Shown one piece after another: positions 36,607 to 46,735 of a stretch of DNA of 64,000 nt. The stretch lies in contig CAMCDQ010000001.1 of NCBI GenBank assembly GCA_945873505.1, positions 62,001 to 126,000 on the forward strand. Direction: 5' to 3'. The notes below the pieces were generated by a model. It was not told the DNA's origin. It saw only the letters and a list, made by a program, of their open reading frames with translations, and ran no database searches. Source of the stretch: Chitinophaga pinensis. Lineage in GTDB: Bacteria; Bacteroidota; Bacteroidia; Flavobacteriales; Flavobacteriaceae. Every line of letters begins with the position of its first letter. Positions within the stretch are counted from its first letter, which is position 1. Made by a program: the position numbers and the translations under genes.

Positions 36607-37767
36607 ATGGAACAAACATGGAGATGGTACGGACCCAATGATCCCGTTAAATTATCAGATGCCAAGCAAGCCGGTGCAACTGGAATAGTTACCGCTTTGC
36701 ACCACATTAAAAACGGTCAAGTGTGGCAACTGGACGAAATCATGAAAAGAAAAAATGAAGTGGAAGCAGCGGGATTAACCTTGTCGGTTATAGAAAGTAT
36801 TCCTGTTCACGAAGATATCAAAAAACAATCGGGTGATTATTTGAAATATATTGAAAATTACAAGCAAAGTATCAAAAACTTAGCGACTTGCGGAATTAAT
36901 ATTGTTTGTTATAATTTCATGCCTGTTTTAGATTGGTCTCGTACCGATTTGTCTTATGAAATGCCTGATGGTTCCAAAGCCTTGCGTTTTGATATCAATG
37001 AATTCGCTGCTTTTGAGTTGTTTATTCTAAAAAGACCCGGAGCGGAAACTACCTATTCTGAAGCGCAGAAAGCAAAAGCAAAAGCAACTTTTGAAAAATT
37101 GTCTGATGCCGATAAAATAAAATTGCAACAAAACATTATTGCAGGCTTACCTGGGGCAGAAGAATCCTATACTGTAGCAGATTTCTTGAAAGTGCTTCAA
37201 GGTTATGACGGTATCGATGCAGCTAGATTGAAAGAAAATTTATACTATTTCTTACGTGAAATTATTCCTGTCGCAGAAAGTGTTGGCGTTTTAATGGCGA
37301 TTCATCCTGACGATCCTCCTTATCCAATTTTAGGATTACCAAGAGTAGTTTCTACAGAAGCTGATTTGATACAATTATTGAATGCAATTGATTCTCCATC
37401 CAATGGATTTTGCATGTGTACGGGTTCTTACGGTGTAATTGCCGACAATGATTTACCCGGAATTGTAGATCGTCATGGAGAAAAAATGAATTTTATACAC
37501 CTGAGAAGTACGCAACGTGATGCCGAAGGTAATTTTTATGAAGCCAATCATCTCGAAGGCGATGTAGATATGTACGAAGTGGTAAAATCCATTCTGAAAA
37601 AACAAAAAGAGACTAAACGAATTATTCCAATGCGACCGGATCACGGTCACCAAATGTTAGACGATTTGAATAAAAAAACAAACCCAGGTTATTCAGGAAT
37701 TGGTCGTTTAAGAGGATTAGCAGAATTACGAGGTTTAGAAATGGGAATTGAACGAAGTTTATTTTAA
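36607..37767 (+). CDS. uxuA: D-mannonate dehydratase
   Basis: This 386-aa metal-dependent enzyme of xylose-isomerase-like TIM-barrel type converts D-mannonate to KDG. Conserved parts are [18 protein letters not shown] at the start, [11 protein letters not shown] with the active-site His, [32 protein letters not shown] and [14 protein letters not shown] at the C-terminal metal site. Length and insert match E. coli UxuA. It is cotranscribed with uxuB (32 bp) and uxaC (8 bp). Confidence 0.96.
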   Translation: MEQTWRWYGPNDPVKLSDAKQAGATGIVTALHHIKNGQVWQLDEIMKRKNEVEAAGLTLSVIESIPVHEDIKKQSGDYLKYIENYKQSIKNLATCGINIVCYNFMPVLDWSRTDLSYEMPDGSKALRFDINEFAAFELFILKRPGAETTYSEAQKAKAKATFEKLSDADKIKLQQNIIAGLPGAEESYTVADFLKVLQGYDGIDAARLKENLYYFLREIIPVAESVGVLMAIHPDDPPYPILGLPRVVSTEADLIQLLNAIDSPSNGFCMCTGSYGVIADNDLPGIVDRHGEKMNFIHLRSTQRDAEGNFYEANHLEGDVDMYEVVKSILKKQKETKRIIPMRPDHGHQMLDDLNKKTNPGYSGIGRLRGLAELRGLEMGIERSLF

Positions 37768-37775
37768 TATAAATT

Positions 37776-39191
37776 ATGGCTGAAAATATATTTATTACGG
37801 ATGATTTTTTACTGCACAGTCAAGCGGCAAGAACCCTATATCACGATTTTGCAAAAGCACAGCCAATTTTTGATTACCATTGTCATTTGTCTCCAAAAGA
37901 TATTGCCGAAGACCGCCAATTTGAGAATTTATACCAGATTTGGATTGATGGGGATCATTATAAATACAGGGCGATGCGTGCCAATGGCGTGAATGAAAAA
38001 TTCATCACAGGAGACGCAAGCGATTATGAAAAATTTATCAAGTGGGCAGAAACTGTTCCTTATACGTTGAGAAACCCTTTGTACCATTGGACTCATTTGG
38101 AATTGAAGAATTATTTTGGAATTACCACTCTATTGGATTCAGATTCTGCGCAAGCCATTTATAACCTATGTTCTAACTTATTGAAAAAGCCAGAGTATAG
38201 CGTTAAAAATCTGCTTCGCAAAATGAATGTTGCTGTTGTAGGAACTACGGATGATCCAACGGATGATTTGCGCTACCATAAACAATTGCAAGACGATAAT
38301 TTTGAAATCAGAGTTTTACCTTCTTTTCGTCCCGACAAAGCAACCGAAATGGAAAAAGGTCAGGCTTTTGTAGATTGGATTCAAAAATTAGAAAAAACAG
38401 TCGGGTATTCAATTGCGGATTATTCAAATTTAATAAAAGCGCTTCAAGAACGCCATGATTTTTTTCATGAAATGGGCTGTCGTGTTTCGGATCACGGACA
38501 TGCGAATTTCTATGGAGAGGACTATACTGAAAGTGAAGTAAATATCATTTTTGCAAAAGCGATGAAAGGCGAATCAGTTTCTGTTTTGGAAATTAATAAG
38601 TACAAATCGGCTGTTTTATTTGAATTGGCTTTGATGAACAAGAAAAAATCTTGGGCGCAGCAATTTCATGTTGGCGCCATCCGAAATAACAATGCGAAAA
38701 TGCTACAGGATATTGGTCCCGATCAAGGATTTGATTCGCTTGGCGATTTAAACATGGCTAATAATATGAGCAAGTTCTTTGGAAGATTGAACCAATGTGA
38801 TGGATTAACGAATACGATTGTCTATAATTTAAATCCCCGTGACAGCGAAATGTTTGCCTCAATGGCGGCTAATTTTAACGATGGAAAAGTGGTAGGAAAA
38901 ATGCAATATGGTGCGGCTTGGTGGTTTCTAGACCAAAAAGACGGCATGGAAAAACAATTGAATGTACTCTCCAATTTTGGATTATTGAGCCGCTTTGTGG
39001 GAATGGTTACGGATTCTAGAAGTTTTCTGTCTTTTCCTCGCCATGAATATTTTAGACGTATCTTGTGCAACGTTTTGGGCGATGAAATTGAAAAAGGGGA
39101 GTTGCCTAGTGATATGAAACTCATTGGAAACATGGTTGAAGCCATTTGTTATAAAAATGCAGAGACTTATTTCGATATAAATAAACTTTAA
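37776..39191 (+). CDS. uxaC: Uronate (glucuronate/galacturonate) isomerase
   Basis: This 471-aa member of the amidohydrolase-like superfamily isomerises D-glucuronate to D-fructuronate or D-galacturonate to D-tagaturonate. The metal-binding DYHCHLSP (about residues 29-36) is intact. VAVVGTTDDPTDDLRYH, LPSFRPDKA, VSDHGHANF and QFHVGAIRNNN, and the C-terminal FVGMVTDSRSFLSFPRHEYFR, are characteristic. The downstream genes uxuB and uxuA favour use of the glucuronate branch here. It starts 8 bp after uxuA. Confidence 0.96.
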   Translation: MAENIFITDDFLLHSQAARTLYHDFAKAQPIFDYHCHLSPKDIAEDRQFENLYQIWIDGDHYKYRAMRANGVNEKFITGDASDYEKFIKWAETVPYTLRNPLYHWTHLELKNYFGITTLLDSDSAQAIYNLCSNLLKKPEYSVKNLLRKMNVAVVGTTDDPTDDLRYHKQLQDDNFEIRVLPSFRPDKATEMEKGQAFVDWIQKLEKTVGYSIADYSNLIKALQERHDFFHEMGCRVSDHGHANFYGEDYTESEVNIIFAKAMKGESVSVLEINKYKSAVLFELALMNKKKSWAQQFHVGAIRNNNAKMLQDIGPDQGFDSLGDLNMANNMSKFFGRLNQCDGLTNTIVYNLNPRDSEMFASMAANFNDGKVVGKMQYGAAWWFLDQKDGMEKQLNVLSNFGLLSRFVGMVTDSRSFLSFPRHEYFRRILCNVLGDEIEKGELPSDMKLIGNMVEAICYKNAETYFDINKL

Positions 39192-39240
39192 AAAAACGAA
39201 TTTGTATAAATTCAAAAACTAACCAAACCTATAAACTACT

Positions 39241-40614
39241 ATGAAAGAAACGAATCAATCAATCGGAAAATACAGATGGACCATTTGTGGTTTGCTATTT
39301 TTTGCCACTACCGTAAATTATTTAGACCGACAAGTTCTGAGTCTTTTAGCCCCAAGTTTGTCCAAAGAATTCAATTGGTCTAATAGTGATTATGCAAATA
39401 TTACTGCAGTATTTCAATTTATTTACGCTATTTCGATGCTTTTTGCTGGAAGAATAATTGATAAATTAGGAACCAAAAAAGGATATATTTTAGCGATTAC
39501 CGTTTGGTCTTTAGGAGCAATAATGCATGCGTATTCGTTGCCTGTTGGAACCGCATTTTCTACATTTATGGTTTGGATTGGAGTAGGCGCAGTTCCAATT
39601 TCAATTGCAGGATTTATGTTATCTAGAGCCGTATTAGGTTTTGGAGAATCGGGAAATTTCCCTGCAGCAATAAAAGCGGTAGCTGAATATTTTCCGAAAA
39701 AAGAACGGTCGTTTGCCACTGGAATTTTTAATTCTGGTTCTAATGTTGGAGCTATTTTAGCGCCTTTAACAGTTCCTGTGATTGCAGAATATTATGGTTG
39801 GGAATTTGCTTTTATTCTTGTTGGAGCTATTGGTTTTATATGGGTAATTTTCTGGTATTTTTTGTACGAGATCCCATCCAAACAAAAACGTTTATCAAAA
39901 GCTGAATACGATTATATTCATGATGATGAAGTAGTAACTATCGAAAATATTGAAGCTCTCAAAGAAGAAAAAGTAGCTTGGTTTAAATTATTAGGATACA
40001 AACAGACGTGGGCTTTTGTATTTGGAAAATTCATGACCGATGGAATATGGTGGTTCTTTTTGTTTTGGTTACCAAAATACCTTGAAGCCCAGTTTAATAT
40101 GAAAGGAACGGATATTGTTCTTCCATTAGCAGTATTGTATAGTATGACAATGGTAGGAAGTATAGGCGGTGGTTGGTTTCCAATGTATTTTATTAATAAA
40201 GGATACAATCCTTACGAAGGAAGAATGAAAGCCATGCTAGTTATTGCCTTATTTCCATTAGTAGTATTATTGGCGCAGCCTCTCGGTTATATCAGTTTTT
40301 GGATGCCTGTTTTGTTAATTGGAGTAGGAGCATCAGCGCACCAAGCGTGGTCTGCCAATATTTTTACAACTGTGTCCGACATGTTTCCTAAAAAAGCGAT
40401 TGGTTCTATAATCGGAATTGGCGGAATGGCTGGTGGAATTGGGGGCGTGTTAGTTTCAAAATTGGGTGGCTATTTATTTGATTATTACGATGGTTTAGGT
40501 CACATACAAACAGGCTACACCATTATGTTTGTTCTTTGTGCAGTGGCCTATCTTATAGCTTGGTCAGTGATGAAAATGCTAGTGCCTAAATACAGTCCAA
40601 TTACAGATTTGTAA
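39241..40614 (+). CDS. exuT: Hexuronate transporter, major facilitator superfamily (ExuT-like)
   Basis: This 457-aa inner-membrane protein has about 12 predicted transmembrane segments and belongs to the anion:cation symporter branch of the MFS that includes ExuT and GarP. Visible features are NYLDRQVLSLLAP in the first segment, FAGRIIDKLGTKKGY in the first cytoplasmic loop, and GESGNFPAAIKAVAEYFPKKERS between segments 4 and 5. Its position at the end of the uronate operon indicates uptake of hexuronates by proton symport. The exact substrate (glucuronate or an unsaturated form) is inferred. Confidence 0.9.
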   Translation: MKETNQSIGKYRWTICGLLFFATTVNYLDRQVLSLLAPSLSKEFNWSNSDYANITAVFQFIYAISMLFAGRIIDKLGTKKGYILAITVWSLGAIMHAYSLPVGTAFSTFMVWIGVGAVPISIAGFMLSRAVLGFGESGNFPAAIKAVAEYFPKKERSFATGIFNSGSNVGAILAPLTVPVIAEYYGWEFAFILVGAIGFIWVIFWYFLYEIPSKQKRLSKAEYDYIHDDEVVTIENIEALKEEKVAWFKLLGYKQTWAFVFGKFMTDGIWWFFLFWLPKYLEAQFNMKGTDIVLPLAVLYSMTMVGSIGGGWFPMYFINKGYNPYEGRMKAMLVIALFPLVVLLAQPLGYISFWMPVLLIGVGASAHQAWSANIFTTVSDMFPKKAIGSIIGIGGMAGGIGGVLVSKLGGYLFDYYDGLGHIQTGYTIMFVLCAVAYLIAWSVMKMLVPKYSPITDL

Positions 40615-40654
40615 TAATATAATTTTCAAAAAGTGTTATCTAATAATTTTATAT

Positions 40655-42334
40655 ATGAAGTCAATAACTAAAATTGCTAGTTTAATAATGACACGCTATT
40701 ATTGTGTTGTTTTATTTTCAATTATATCTAATTCAACCCTACTTTATTCACAAGAAATCCCACAAATAATTAGTCAAAAAGAAGTTTCCTCACAAAATTT
40801 CTTGCCTGATTTTAGTTATGCGGGGTATCATTTTGGAAATATTAAAATCCCTGTTATTAAAGAAAAAGTAATTTTAGCTACTGATTTTGGGGTTAAAGCA
40901 AATGATAATTTAGATGATTCTAAAGCGTTACTTAAAGCATTTAAAGCAGCTAATGAAGTAGTTGGAAACGTAGTTCTTCAATTGCCAGCTGGAAAATTAA
41001 TTCTAAGTGATATCTTATATATTGAGCGAAGTAACTTTGTGTTACGTGGCGCTGGTTCTGGAAAAGAAGGAACAGAAATTTTCTGCCCTCGTCCAATGAT
41101 GTATTTAAAAGATCAAGAATCATTAGCCGAATTAAGAGAATATTTAACGTCAACAGGTAAAAGACAAGTAGAAAAAGAGAATAATATCGACTTGCCATTT
41201 TCACAATATGCATGGTCTGGCGGTATGATTTGGACGCAAATTCCAAACCAACGCGTAAAAGCATACATGGAAAAATACGATACGCCACCAACATTTCTTG
41301 CCAAAGTTATTCAAGGAAAGAGAGGTGAAAGTACTTTTACAGTTTCAGATATAAATGGTTTAAAAGTGGGCGATGTTGTTGAATTAGATTTGTTTAATAA
41401 AGACGGTGAAAAAGGAGATATTATTGAAGCATTGTATAAAAATTCAAAAGTTAAAGTTGGCTATTCTCATTGGAAACAACCAACATTAGCATTGGTTCGC
41501 CAGCAAGTTGAAATTGCAGCTATTTCTAAAAACAAGGTTACTATTAAAACGCCTTTATTAATAGATGTAAAACCAAATTACGAAGCACTTTTAGTTGAAT
41601 GGAAACATTTATCAGAAGTAGGAATTGAACATTTAAGAATTACTTTTCCGGATACACCAAGAGTTGCTCATCATGTAGAACAAGGTTATAACGGTATTTT
41701 TTTAACGCGTTTATTTAATAGTTGGGTTCAAGACGTTACTATTAACAATGCAGAAAGTGGAATTCTAACAGAAGAAATTGCCAATGTAACCATTCAAAAT
41801 ATTGTAACAGAAGGAAAAAACATTGCACATTATACAGTTGCAATGGGAGGGGTTCATAATGTTTTGGTCGAAAATTTGAAAGTGTATAATAAAGCGGTTC
41901 ACCCTTTAAGTTTCAATACTTTTTCTACTAAAAATGTTTATGAAAATTGTGAGATTTTCACAGATCCTGATTTAGACCAACATGCAGGAGCTAATCACCA
42001 AAATTTATTTGATAATATTAAAGTTCATTTTATGCCTAATGCGGATAATACCTATCCACTTTTTGCTGGTGGCGGAGCTGGTTATTGGAAGCCTTCACAC
42101 GGTGCATATTCTACTTTTTGGAATATTAACGTGCATGTATTAGATGATAATTCTTCAACTCCAATTGAGCTAAATGGAATGGACGAAGGACCTTTTGCAA
42201 GAATAATAGGAATAAATGGCAATAGAAATTTCTCAGTAAAATATAGCCCTGATGCGTATATTGAATTTATAAATCTGTCAATGGCAAAGATTCCCTCTTT
42301 ATATAACTACCAATTAAAAAAACGATTAAAGTAA
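40655..42334 (+). CDS. Exported right-handed beta-helix protein, putative polysaccharide lyase-like
   Basis: This 559-aa protein has an N-terminal signal peptide (to about residue 34, LYSQE). DFSYAGYHFGN is followed by a pectate-lyase-3-like start, VILATDFGVKANDNLDDSKA (about residues 71-90), and LRGAGSGKEGTEI. Later rungs read GYNGIFLTRLFNSWVQDVTI and ENCEIFTDPDLDQHAGANHQ, as in parallel beta-helices. It is related in layout to the protein at 54890 but lacks a T9SS tail and so probably stays periplasmic. A lyase or hydrolase acting on uronate-containing glycans is likely from context; no catalytic residues can be assigned with confidence. Confidence 0.6.
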   Translation: MKSITKIASLIMTRYYCVVLFSIISNSTLLYSQEIPQIISQKEVSSQNFLPDFSYAGYHFGNIKIPVIKEKVILATDFGVKANDNLDDSKALLKAFKAANEVVGNVVLQLPAGKLILSDILYIERSNFVLRGAGSGKEGTEIFCPRPMMYLKDQESLAELREYLTSTGKRQVEKENNIDLPFSQYAWSGGMIWTQIPNQRVKAYMEKYDTPPTFLAKVIQGKRGESTFTVSDINGLKVGDVVELDLFNKDGEKGDIIEALYKNSKVKVGYSHWKQPTLALVRQQVEIAAISKNKVTIKTPLLIDVKPNYEALLVEWKHLSEVGIEHLRITFPDTPRVAHHVEQGYNGIFLTRLFNSWVQDVTINNAESGILTEEIANVTIQNIVTEGKNIAHYTVAMGGVHNVLVENLKVYNKAVHPLSFNTFSTKNVYENCEIFTDPDLDQHAGANHQNLFDNIKVHFMPNADNTYPLFAGGGAGYWKPSHGAYSTFWNINVHVLDDNSSTPIELNGMDEGPFARIIGINGNRNFSVKYSPDAYIEFINLSMAKIPSLYNYQLKKRLK

Positions 42335-42414
42335 TTTTCTTTGTTTATAAAAAGTTAATGTATTAATTTCACTAATTGATTAAATAATTTGAATTATTTT
42401 CAGATGAGTAAAGA

Positions 42415-45400
42415 ATGAAAAAACTACTAATTTCTTTTTTTATACTATTTTTCAGTATTGGAACTTTTTCCCAATCCAATCAATATAGATTAAAAAATAT
42501 TACTACGGTTAATGGACTTTCGCAAAGTTCGGTTATTGCTATTCATCAAGATTTACAGGGACAAATGTGGTTTGGAACTCGCGATGGTCTTAACAAATAT
42601 GATGGAAGTAACATAACTGTTTTTCGAAATAATCCTAAAGATACTTTGTCGATTTGTAATAATGACATTCTTTCTATTGAAGGTGATAAATCAGGAAATA
42701 TATGGGTAGGAACCTATAATGGACTTAACTGTTATAATCCGGTCACCAATATTTTTAATCATTATTTGCATGGCAATGCAACCAATACTTTATCTAATAA
42801 TACAATTTGGAATATTAAAGAAATTAAAAATGAAATCTGGATTGCAACAGCAGGTGGATTGTCAATTTTCAATAAAACTACTCAAAAGTTCACTTCTGTC
42901 TTTCATAATTCTAAGAACAATTTAAGCCTTCCAAATAATTTTGTTTTGTCTATTTATGAAACAAAAAAAGGAGCAATTTGGATTGGAACTTCTAAAGGAT
43001 TATGTCGATTAATAAATCGTAAAGGCGATACTTTTTCATTCAAACAATATTATAATTTAAATAACGAAAGCGTTTATGTTCAGGACATTAAAGAAGATCA
43101 TTTAGGTAATTTATGGGTTGCTACAAAAACAAATGGACTTTTAAAACTAGATGGTGTTTCTAAAAAATTAGTGCCATTATCTTCAAATGTTAGCTTAATT
43201 CATTCCGATGTTAGAAGTTTAGATTTTGATAAAAAAGGCATTGTATGGATTGGGACATACGAAGGAATTAGTACCATTCAAAAAGATGGAACTGTAAGAA
43301 AAGTTTATAATAACCCTGATAAAAAAACAAGTTTCGGAAAAATAAAATCAGTTTTCACAGACAAAAAAGGTTCGGTATGGATTGGATCGTATTATAATGG
43401 AATTAGTATTTGGGACGAATCGAATAATAGTTTCACCAATCTAAATCAAAATTCTGGAGCAAGCGCACTTAGTTATGATGTAGTAAGTTCATTGGCCGCC
43501 GATGTAAATAAAAACATATACATTGGAACCGAAGGGGGTGGAATTACTGTTTTGGATAGTAAAACCGGAATAACTTCAAAAATTAATTCGGCTGCTTCCA
43601 ATGGTATTTCTGTTGACAATGTGAAATCATTATGTCTCTCAAATACTGGTATTCTTTGGATTGGAACTTTTACCGAAGGATTGGCTGCCTATGATGTTAA
43701 ATCTAAAAGATTTGTCAATGAAAAAATACCTCTAGATTTAAAAAACACATTAAAAAATTCCGGCGTTTATGTAATTAAAAAAGGGCGTAAAAACGATATT
43801 TTTTGGATAGGTACATTCGGTAAAGGTTTAATTCGATATAATAGTTCTAATAATACCTACCAGACAATAGGAAATGATAATTATTCGGATAATTTTTTGA
43901 CTAATAATAGAGTCAGAACATTATTAATAGATAAAAAAGATAATTTGTGGATTGGAACCCAAAGCGGGCTGAATGTAATAAATCTAAATGATTTTGATAA
44001 TAATTCTTATCAAATTAAGCATTATTTTTTTGATAATAGATTGCTTTCTGGAGACGATATTTTATCTTTATTTCAAGACAAAAAAGGTAAAATTTGGATA
44101 GGTACTAAAGCAAAAGGGCTATATAATTATGATGGAGTTTCTTTTCATAAAATAAATATTAAAAAGGACAATTCGGATGTTACGGCAATTCATTCAATTT
44201 CTGAAGACGACACAAATAATTTATGGATGAGTTCCAATTATGGTATTATTAAATACAATTTATCTAATAAATCATCATTTATATATGACCAAAAAGAGGG
44301 CTTAGTTAGCAATGAATTTAACGATAATGCCTTTTTAAAACTTAGTTCCAGTAAATTTTATTATGGTGGCCCTTCTGGTATTACTTGTTTTGATACCAAA
44401 AGACTTCCGGTTAATAAATATTCACCTCAAGTGATATTAACCGATTTTAAAGTTGCCAATAAATCTATAAATGTTGCCAACGAAAATGATATTTTAGAGA
44501 AAGCCATTGCATTTACAAAATCATTATCATTGAGTTATGACAAGGCTAATTTTACTATTAATTTTGCAATTCCAAATTTTGTAAATTCAACCAATAATCA
44601 ATATTCCTATAGATTAGTTGGATTAGATAATGAATGGACTACAACTTCAAATACTTCTGCAACTTTTACGATTCAAAATTCAGGAACGTATGTTTTTGAA
44701 GTAAAAGGCGCAAATAATGACGGAATTTGGAATGCAACTCCAACTACCTTAGAAATTGTCGTAAAACCTGCACCTTGGAAAAGCTGGTGGGCACTTTCGT
44801 TGTATGCAATTTTGTTGTGGATTTCACTTTATGGTTTAACATGGATAATAAAATCAAAAGAAAAATTACGACAGGAATTAGTATTGGAATACAGAGAAAG
44901 AGAAAGAAGTAAAGAAGACAACAGCGCCAAATTACAATTTTTTACAAATATCTCACATGAATTTAGAACGCCATTAACGTTGATTTTAGGGCCGTTACAA
45001 CAAATACTTTTGAATTACAACGGTCCAAATGAAATGTACAAAAAACTTTTAGTAATTGAAAGTAGTGCCAATCACCTTTTGAAATTAATTAATCGATTGA
45101 TGGATTTTAGGAAGTTTGAAAACAATCAATTTATATTAGAAGCTGCCGAAGGAAATATTGTTAAATATGTAAAGGAAATATTTTTATCGTTTACAGAATA
45201 TGCCAAAGATGGGAACTATAATTTTACATTTGAATCTTCGGATGAAGAAATAGTAGTCTATTTTGACAGATTTAAATTGGAACGCGTATTCTATAATTTG
45301 ATTTCAAATGCCTTTCGTTATACTCCAAAAGGAGGTGAAATTTCAATTAAAATAAGAAAAGAAAAAAACGAAATTAGTATTGAAGTTGAGGATTCAGGAA

Positions 45401-46512
45401 TTGGAATTGCTAATGAACATATCGATAAAATATTCGATTTGTTTTTTGAAATTCCAATTGACAAAAACATTCAAATAAATTATAATAAAGGAACAGGAAT
45501 TGGTTTGTCAATTGTAAAAAGCATTGTAAATCTTCATAAAGGGACCATAATAGTTGAAAACAATAGAGACAAAGGAGTTGTTTTTAAAATGACAATGCCA
45601 TTGGGCAGAAAACATCTTTTGGATAAGGAAATCTTACAAGATTTTAAAATAAGTGATGATGTTGCGCAATATGAAGTTCAATTAGAATCTATTGAAATTA
45701 AGGATGAAGAAGATATCAATGATTTAGATGTTGCCGATGAAAAACTCACTATTTTAATTGTTGAGGACCATAAAGTATTGCGTTCGTTTATGAAAAATCT
45801 TCTAAAGCAAGATTATAATGTAATTGTTGCAGAAAACGGGGCAATTGGACTCAAAAAAGCATTAAAATTTGTTCCAGACTTAATTGTGAGTGATGTAATT
45901 ATGCCAGAAATGGTTGGTACAGAACTGTGTGCTAAAATCAAGGAAAATATTAAAACTAGTCACATTCCAGTAATATTACTAACTTCTCGATCTTCACTGA
46001 TATATAAAATTGAAGGATTAGAGAGTGGTGCCGATGATTACATTAGCAAACCATTTAATCTAATTGAATTTAAACTAAGAATAAAAAATCTGCTTGCGTC
46101 TAAACAAAGATTAAAAACTAAATTTTCATCTGAAGACAGTTTTACGCCAAGCGAAATCGCAGTTTCTTCATTAGACGAACAATTGTTAAAAAAGGCATTT
46201 AAAGTTGTGGAAGAAAATATCTCAAACGAACAATTTGATATTCCGTTTTTTTGTTCAGAACTTGGAGTAAGTAGAACGATGCTTTTCACTAAAATAAAAG
46301 CGTGGACTAACTTTACTCCCAATGAGTTTATTCATGAAATTAGAATGAAAAGAGCGGCGCAATTATTAGAACAGAACAAGATAAACATTTCTCAAATTAG
46401 TTATAAAGTAGGGTTTAATAATCCTAAATACTTTAGTAAATGTTTCCAAAAAAAGTTCGGCGAAACCCCCACACAGTATTTAAATAAATTTGCAAACGAT
46501 TCTAAAGCATAA
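42415..46512 (+). CDS. Hybrid two-component system sensor/response regulator (HTCS)
   Basis: This 1365-aa one-protein signalling system is of the SusR/HTCS type that senses oligosaccharides in the periplasm. In order: a signal peptide (1-19); about fourteen propeller repeats with the GxIWIGT pattern (about 25-690); a Y_Y_Y domain (about 700-780); a transmembrane helix (WWALSLYAILLWISLYGLTW); HisKA with phospho-accepting His848 in SHEFRTPL; an HATPase with EDSGIGIANEH and GTGIGLSIV; a receiver with Asp1160 in SDVIMPEM; and an AraC-type helix-turn-helix at the end (FNNPKYFSKCFQKKFGETP). It sits between the uronate operon and the glycan-degrading genes and is the likely activator of the latter. 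Confidence 0.96.
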   Translation: MKKLLISFFILFFSIGTFSQSNQYRLKNITTVNGLSQSSVIAIHQDLQGQMWFGTRDGLNKYDGSNITVFRNNPKDTLSICNNDILSIEGDKSGNIWVGTYNGLNCYNPVTNIFNHYLHGNATNTLSNNTIWNIKEIKNEIWIATAGGLSIFNKTTQKFTSVFHNSKNNLSLPNNFVLSIYETKKGAIWIGTSKGLCRLINRKGDTFSFKQYYNLNNESVYVQDIKEDHLGNLWVATKTNGLLKLDGVSKKLVPLSSNVSLIHSDVRSLDFDKKGIVWIGTYEGISTIQKDGTVRKVYNNPDKKTSFGKIKSVFTDKKGSVWIGSYYNGISIWDESNNSFTNLNQNSGASALSYDVVSSLAADVNKNIYIGTEGGGITVLDSKTGITSKINSAASNGISVDNVKSLCLSNTGILWIGTFTEGLAAYDVKSKRFVNEKIPLDLKNTLKNSGVYVIKKGRKNDIFWIGTFGKGLIRYNSSNNTYQTIGNDNYSDNFLTNNRVRTLLIDKKDNLWIGTQSGLNVINLNDFDNNSYQIKHYFFDNRLLSGDDILSLFQDKKGKIWIGTKAKGLYNYDGVSFHKINIKKDNSDVTAIHSISEDDTNNLWMSSNYGIIKYNLSNKSSFIYDQKEGLVSNEFNDNAFLKLSSSKFYYGGPSGITCFDTKRLPVNKYSPQVILTDFKVANKSINVANENDILEKAIAFTKSLSLSYDKANFTINFAIPNFVNSTNNQYSYRLVGLDNEWTTTSNTSATFTIQNSGTYVFEVKGANNDGIWNATPTTLEIVVKPAPWKSWWALSLYAILLWISLYGLTWIIKSKEKLRQELVLEYRERERSKEDNSAKLQFFTNISHEFRTPLTLILGPLQQILLNYNGPNEMYKKLLVIESSANHLLKLINRLMDFRKFENNQFILEAAEGNIVKYVKEIFLSFTEYAKDGNYNFTFESSDEEIVVYFDRFKLERVFYNLISNAFRYTPKGGEISIKIRKEKNEISIEVEDSGIGIANEHIDKIFDLFFEIPIDKNIQINYNKGTGIGLSIVKSIVNLHKGTIIVENNRDKGVVFKMTMPLGRKHLLDKEILQDFKISDDVAQYEVQLESIEIKDEEDINDLDVADEKLTILIVEDHKVLRSFMKNLLKQDYNVIVAENGAIGLKKALKFVPDLIVSDVIMPEMVGTELCAKIKENIKTSHIPVILLTSRSSLIYKIEGLESGADDYISKPFNLIEFKLRIKNLLASKQRLKTKFSSEDSFTPSEIAVSSLDEQLLKKAFKVVEENISNEQFDIPFFCSELGVSRTMLFTKIKAWTNFTPNEFIHEIRMKRAAQLLEQNKINISQISYKVGFNNPKYFSKCFQKKFGETPTQYLNKFANDSKA

Positions 46513-46584
46513 AGAAACTTCCCTTTTAGTGCTATTTGGATATTTGAATACCCTATTTTGGATTTTTACAACAGTGACTACTTT

Positions 46585-46592
46585 TATATTTG
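46585..46592 (+). promoter_or_regulatory. Possible -7 element of the GH88 transcription unit
   Basis: TATATTTG fits TAnnTTTG. The nearest upstream TTTG ends at 46560, 24 bp away, which is longer than the usual 19. The leader to the GH88 start would be about 140 nt. Confidence 0.4.
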
Positions 46593-46596
46593 TAAA

Positions 46597-46689
46597 ATGA
46601 AATCTAAACATCCAAAAATTAACGTATTTCAATTTGTTTTGGTTATTCTAATAACCACGTTGAGTTTGTTTTTGATACGTCTTTTTTAG
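46597..46689 (+). CDS. Possible 30-aa membrane peptide
   Basis: An ATG-started frame of 30 codons lies in the spacer between the HTCS and GH88 genes. It encodes MKSKHPKINVFQF followed by a hydrophobic stretch VLVILITTLSLFLI and ends RLF, a plausible single-pass membrane peptide. Its start is only four bases behind the -7-like element at 46585-46592, so that promoter would not give it a proper leader; transcription would have to come from further upstream. It could be a chance frame in AT-rich DNA. Confidence 0.25.
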   Translation: MKSKHPKINVFQFVLVILITTLSLFLIRLF

Positions 46690-46735
46690 ACAGTCAACTT
46701 TTTTGGGTGGTATTAATCAAATAGACAAATTTTCT

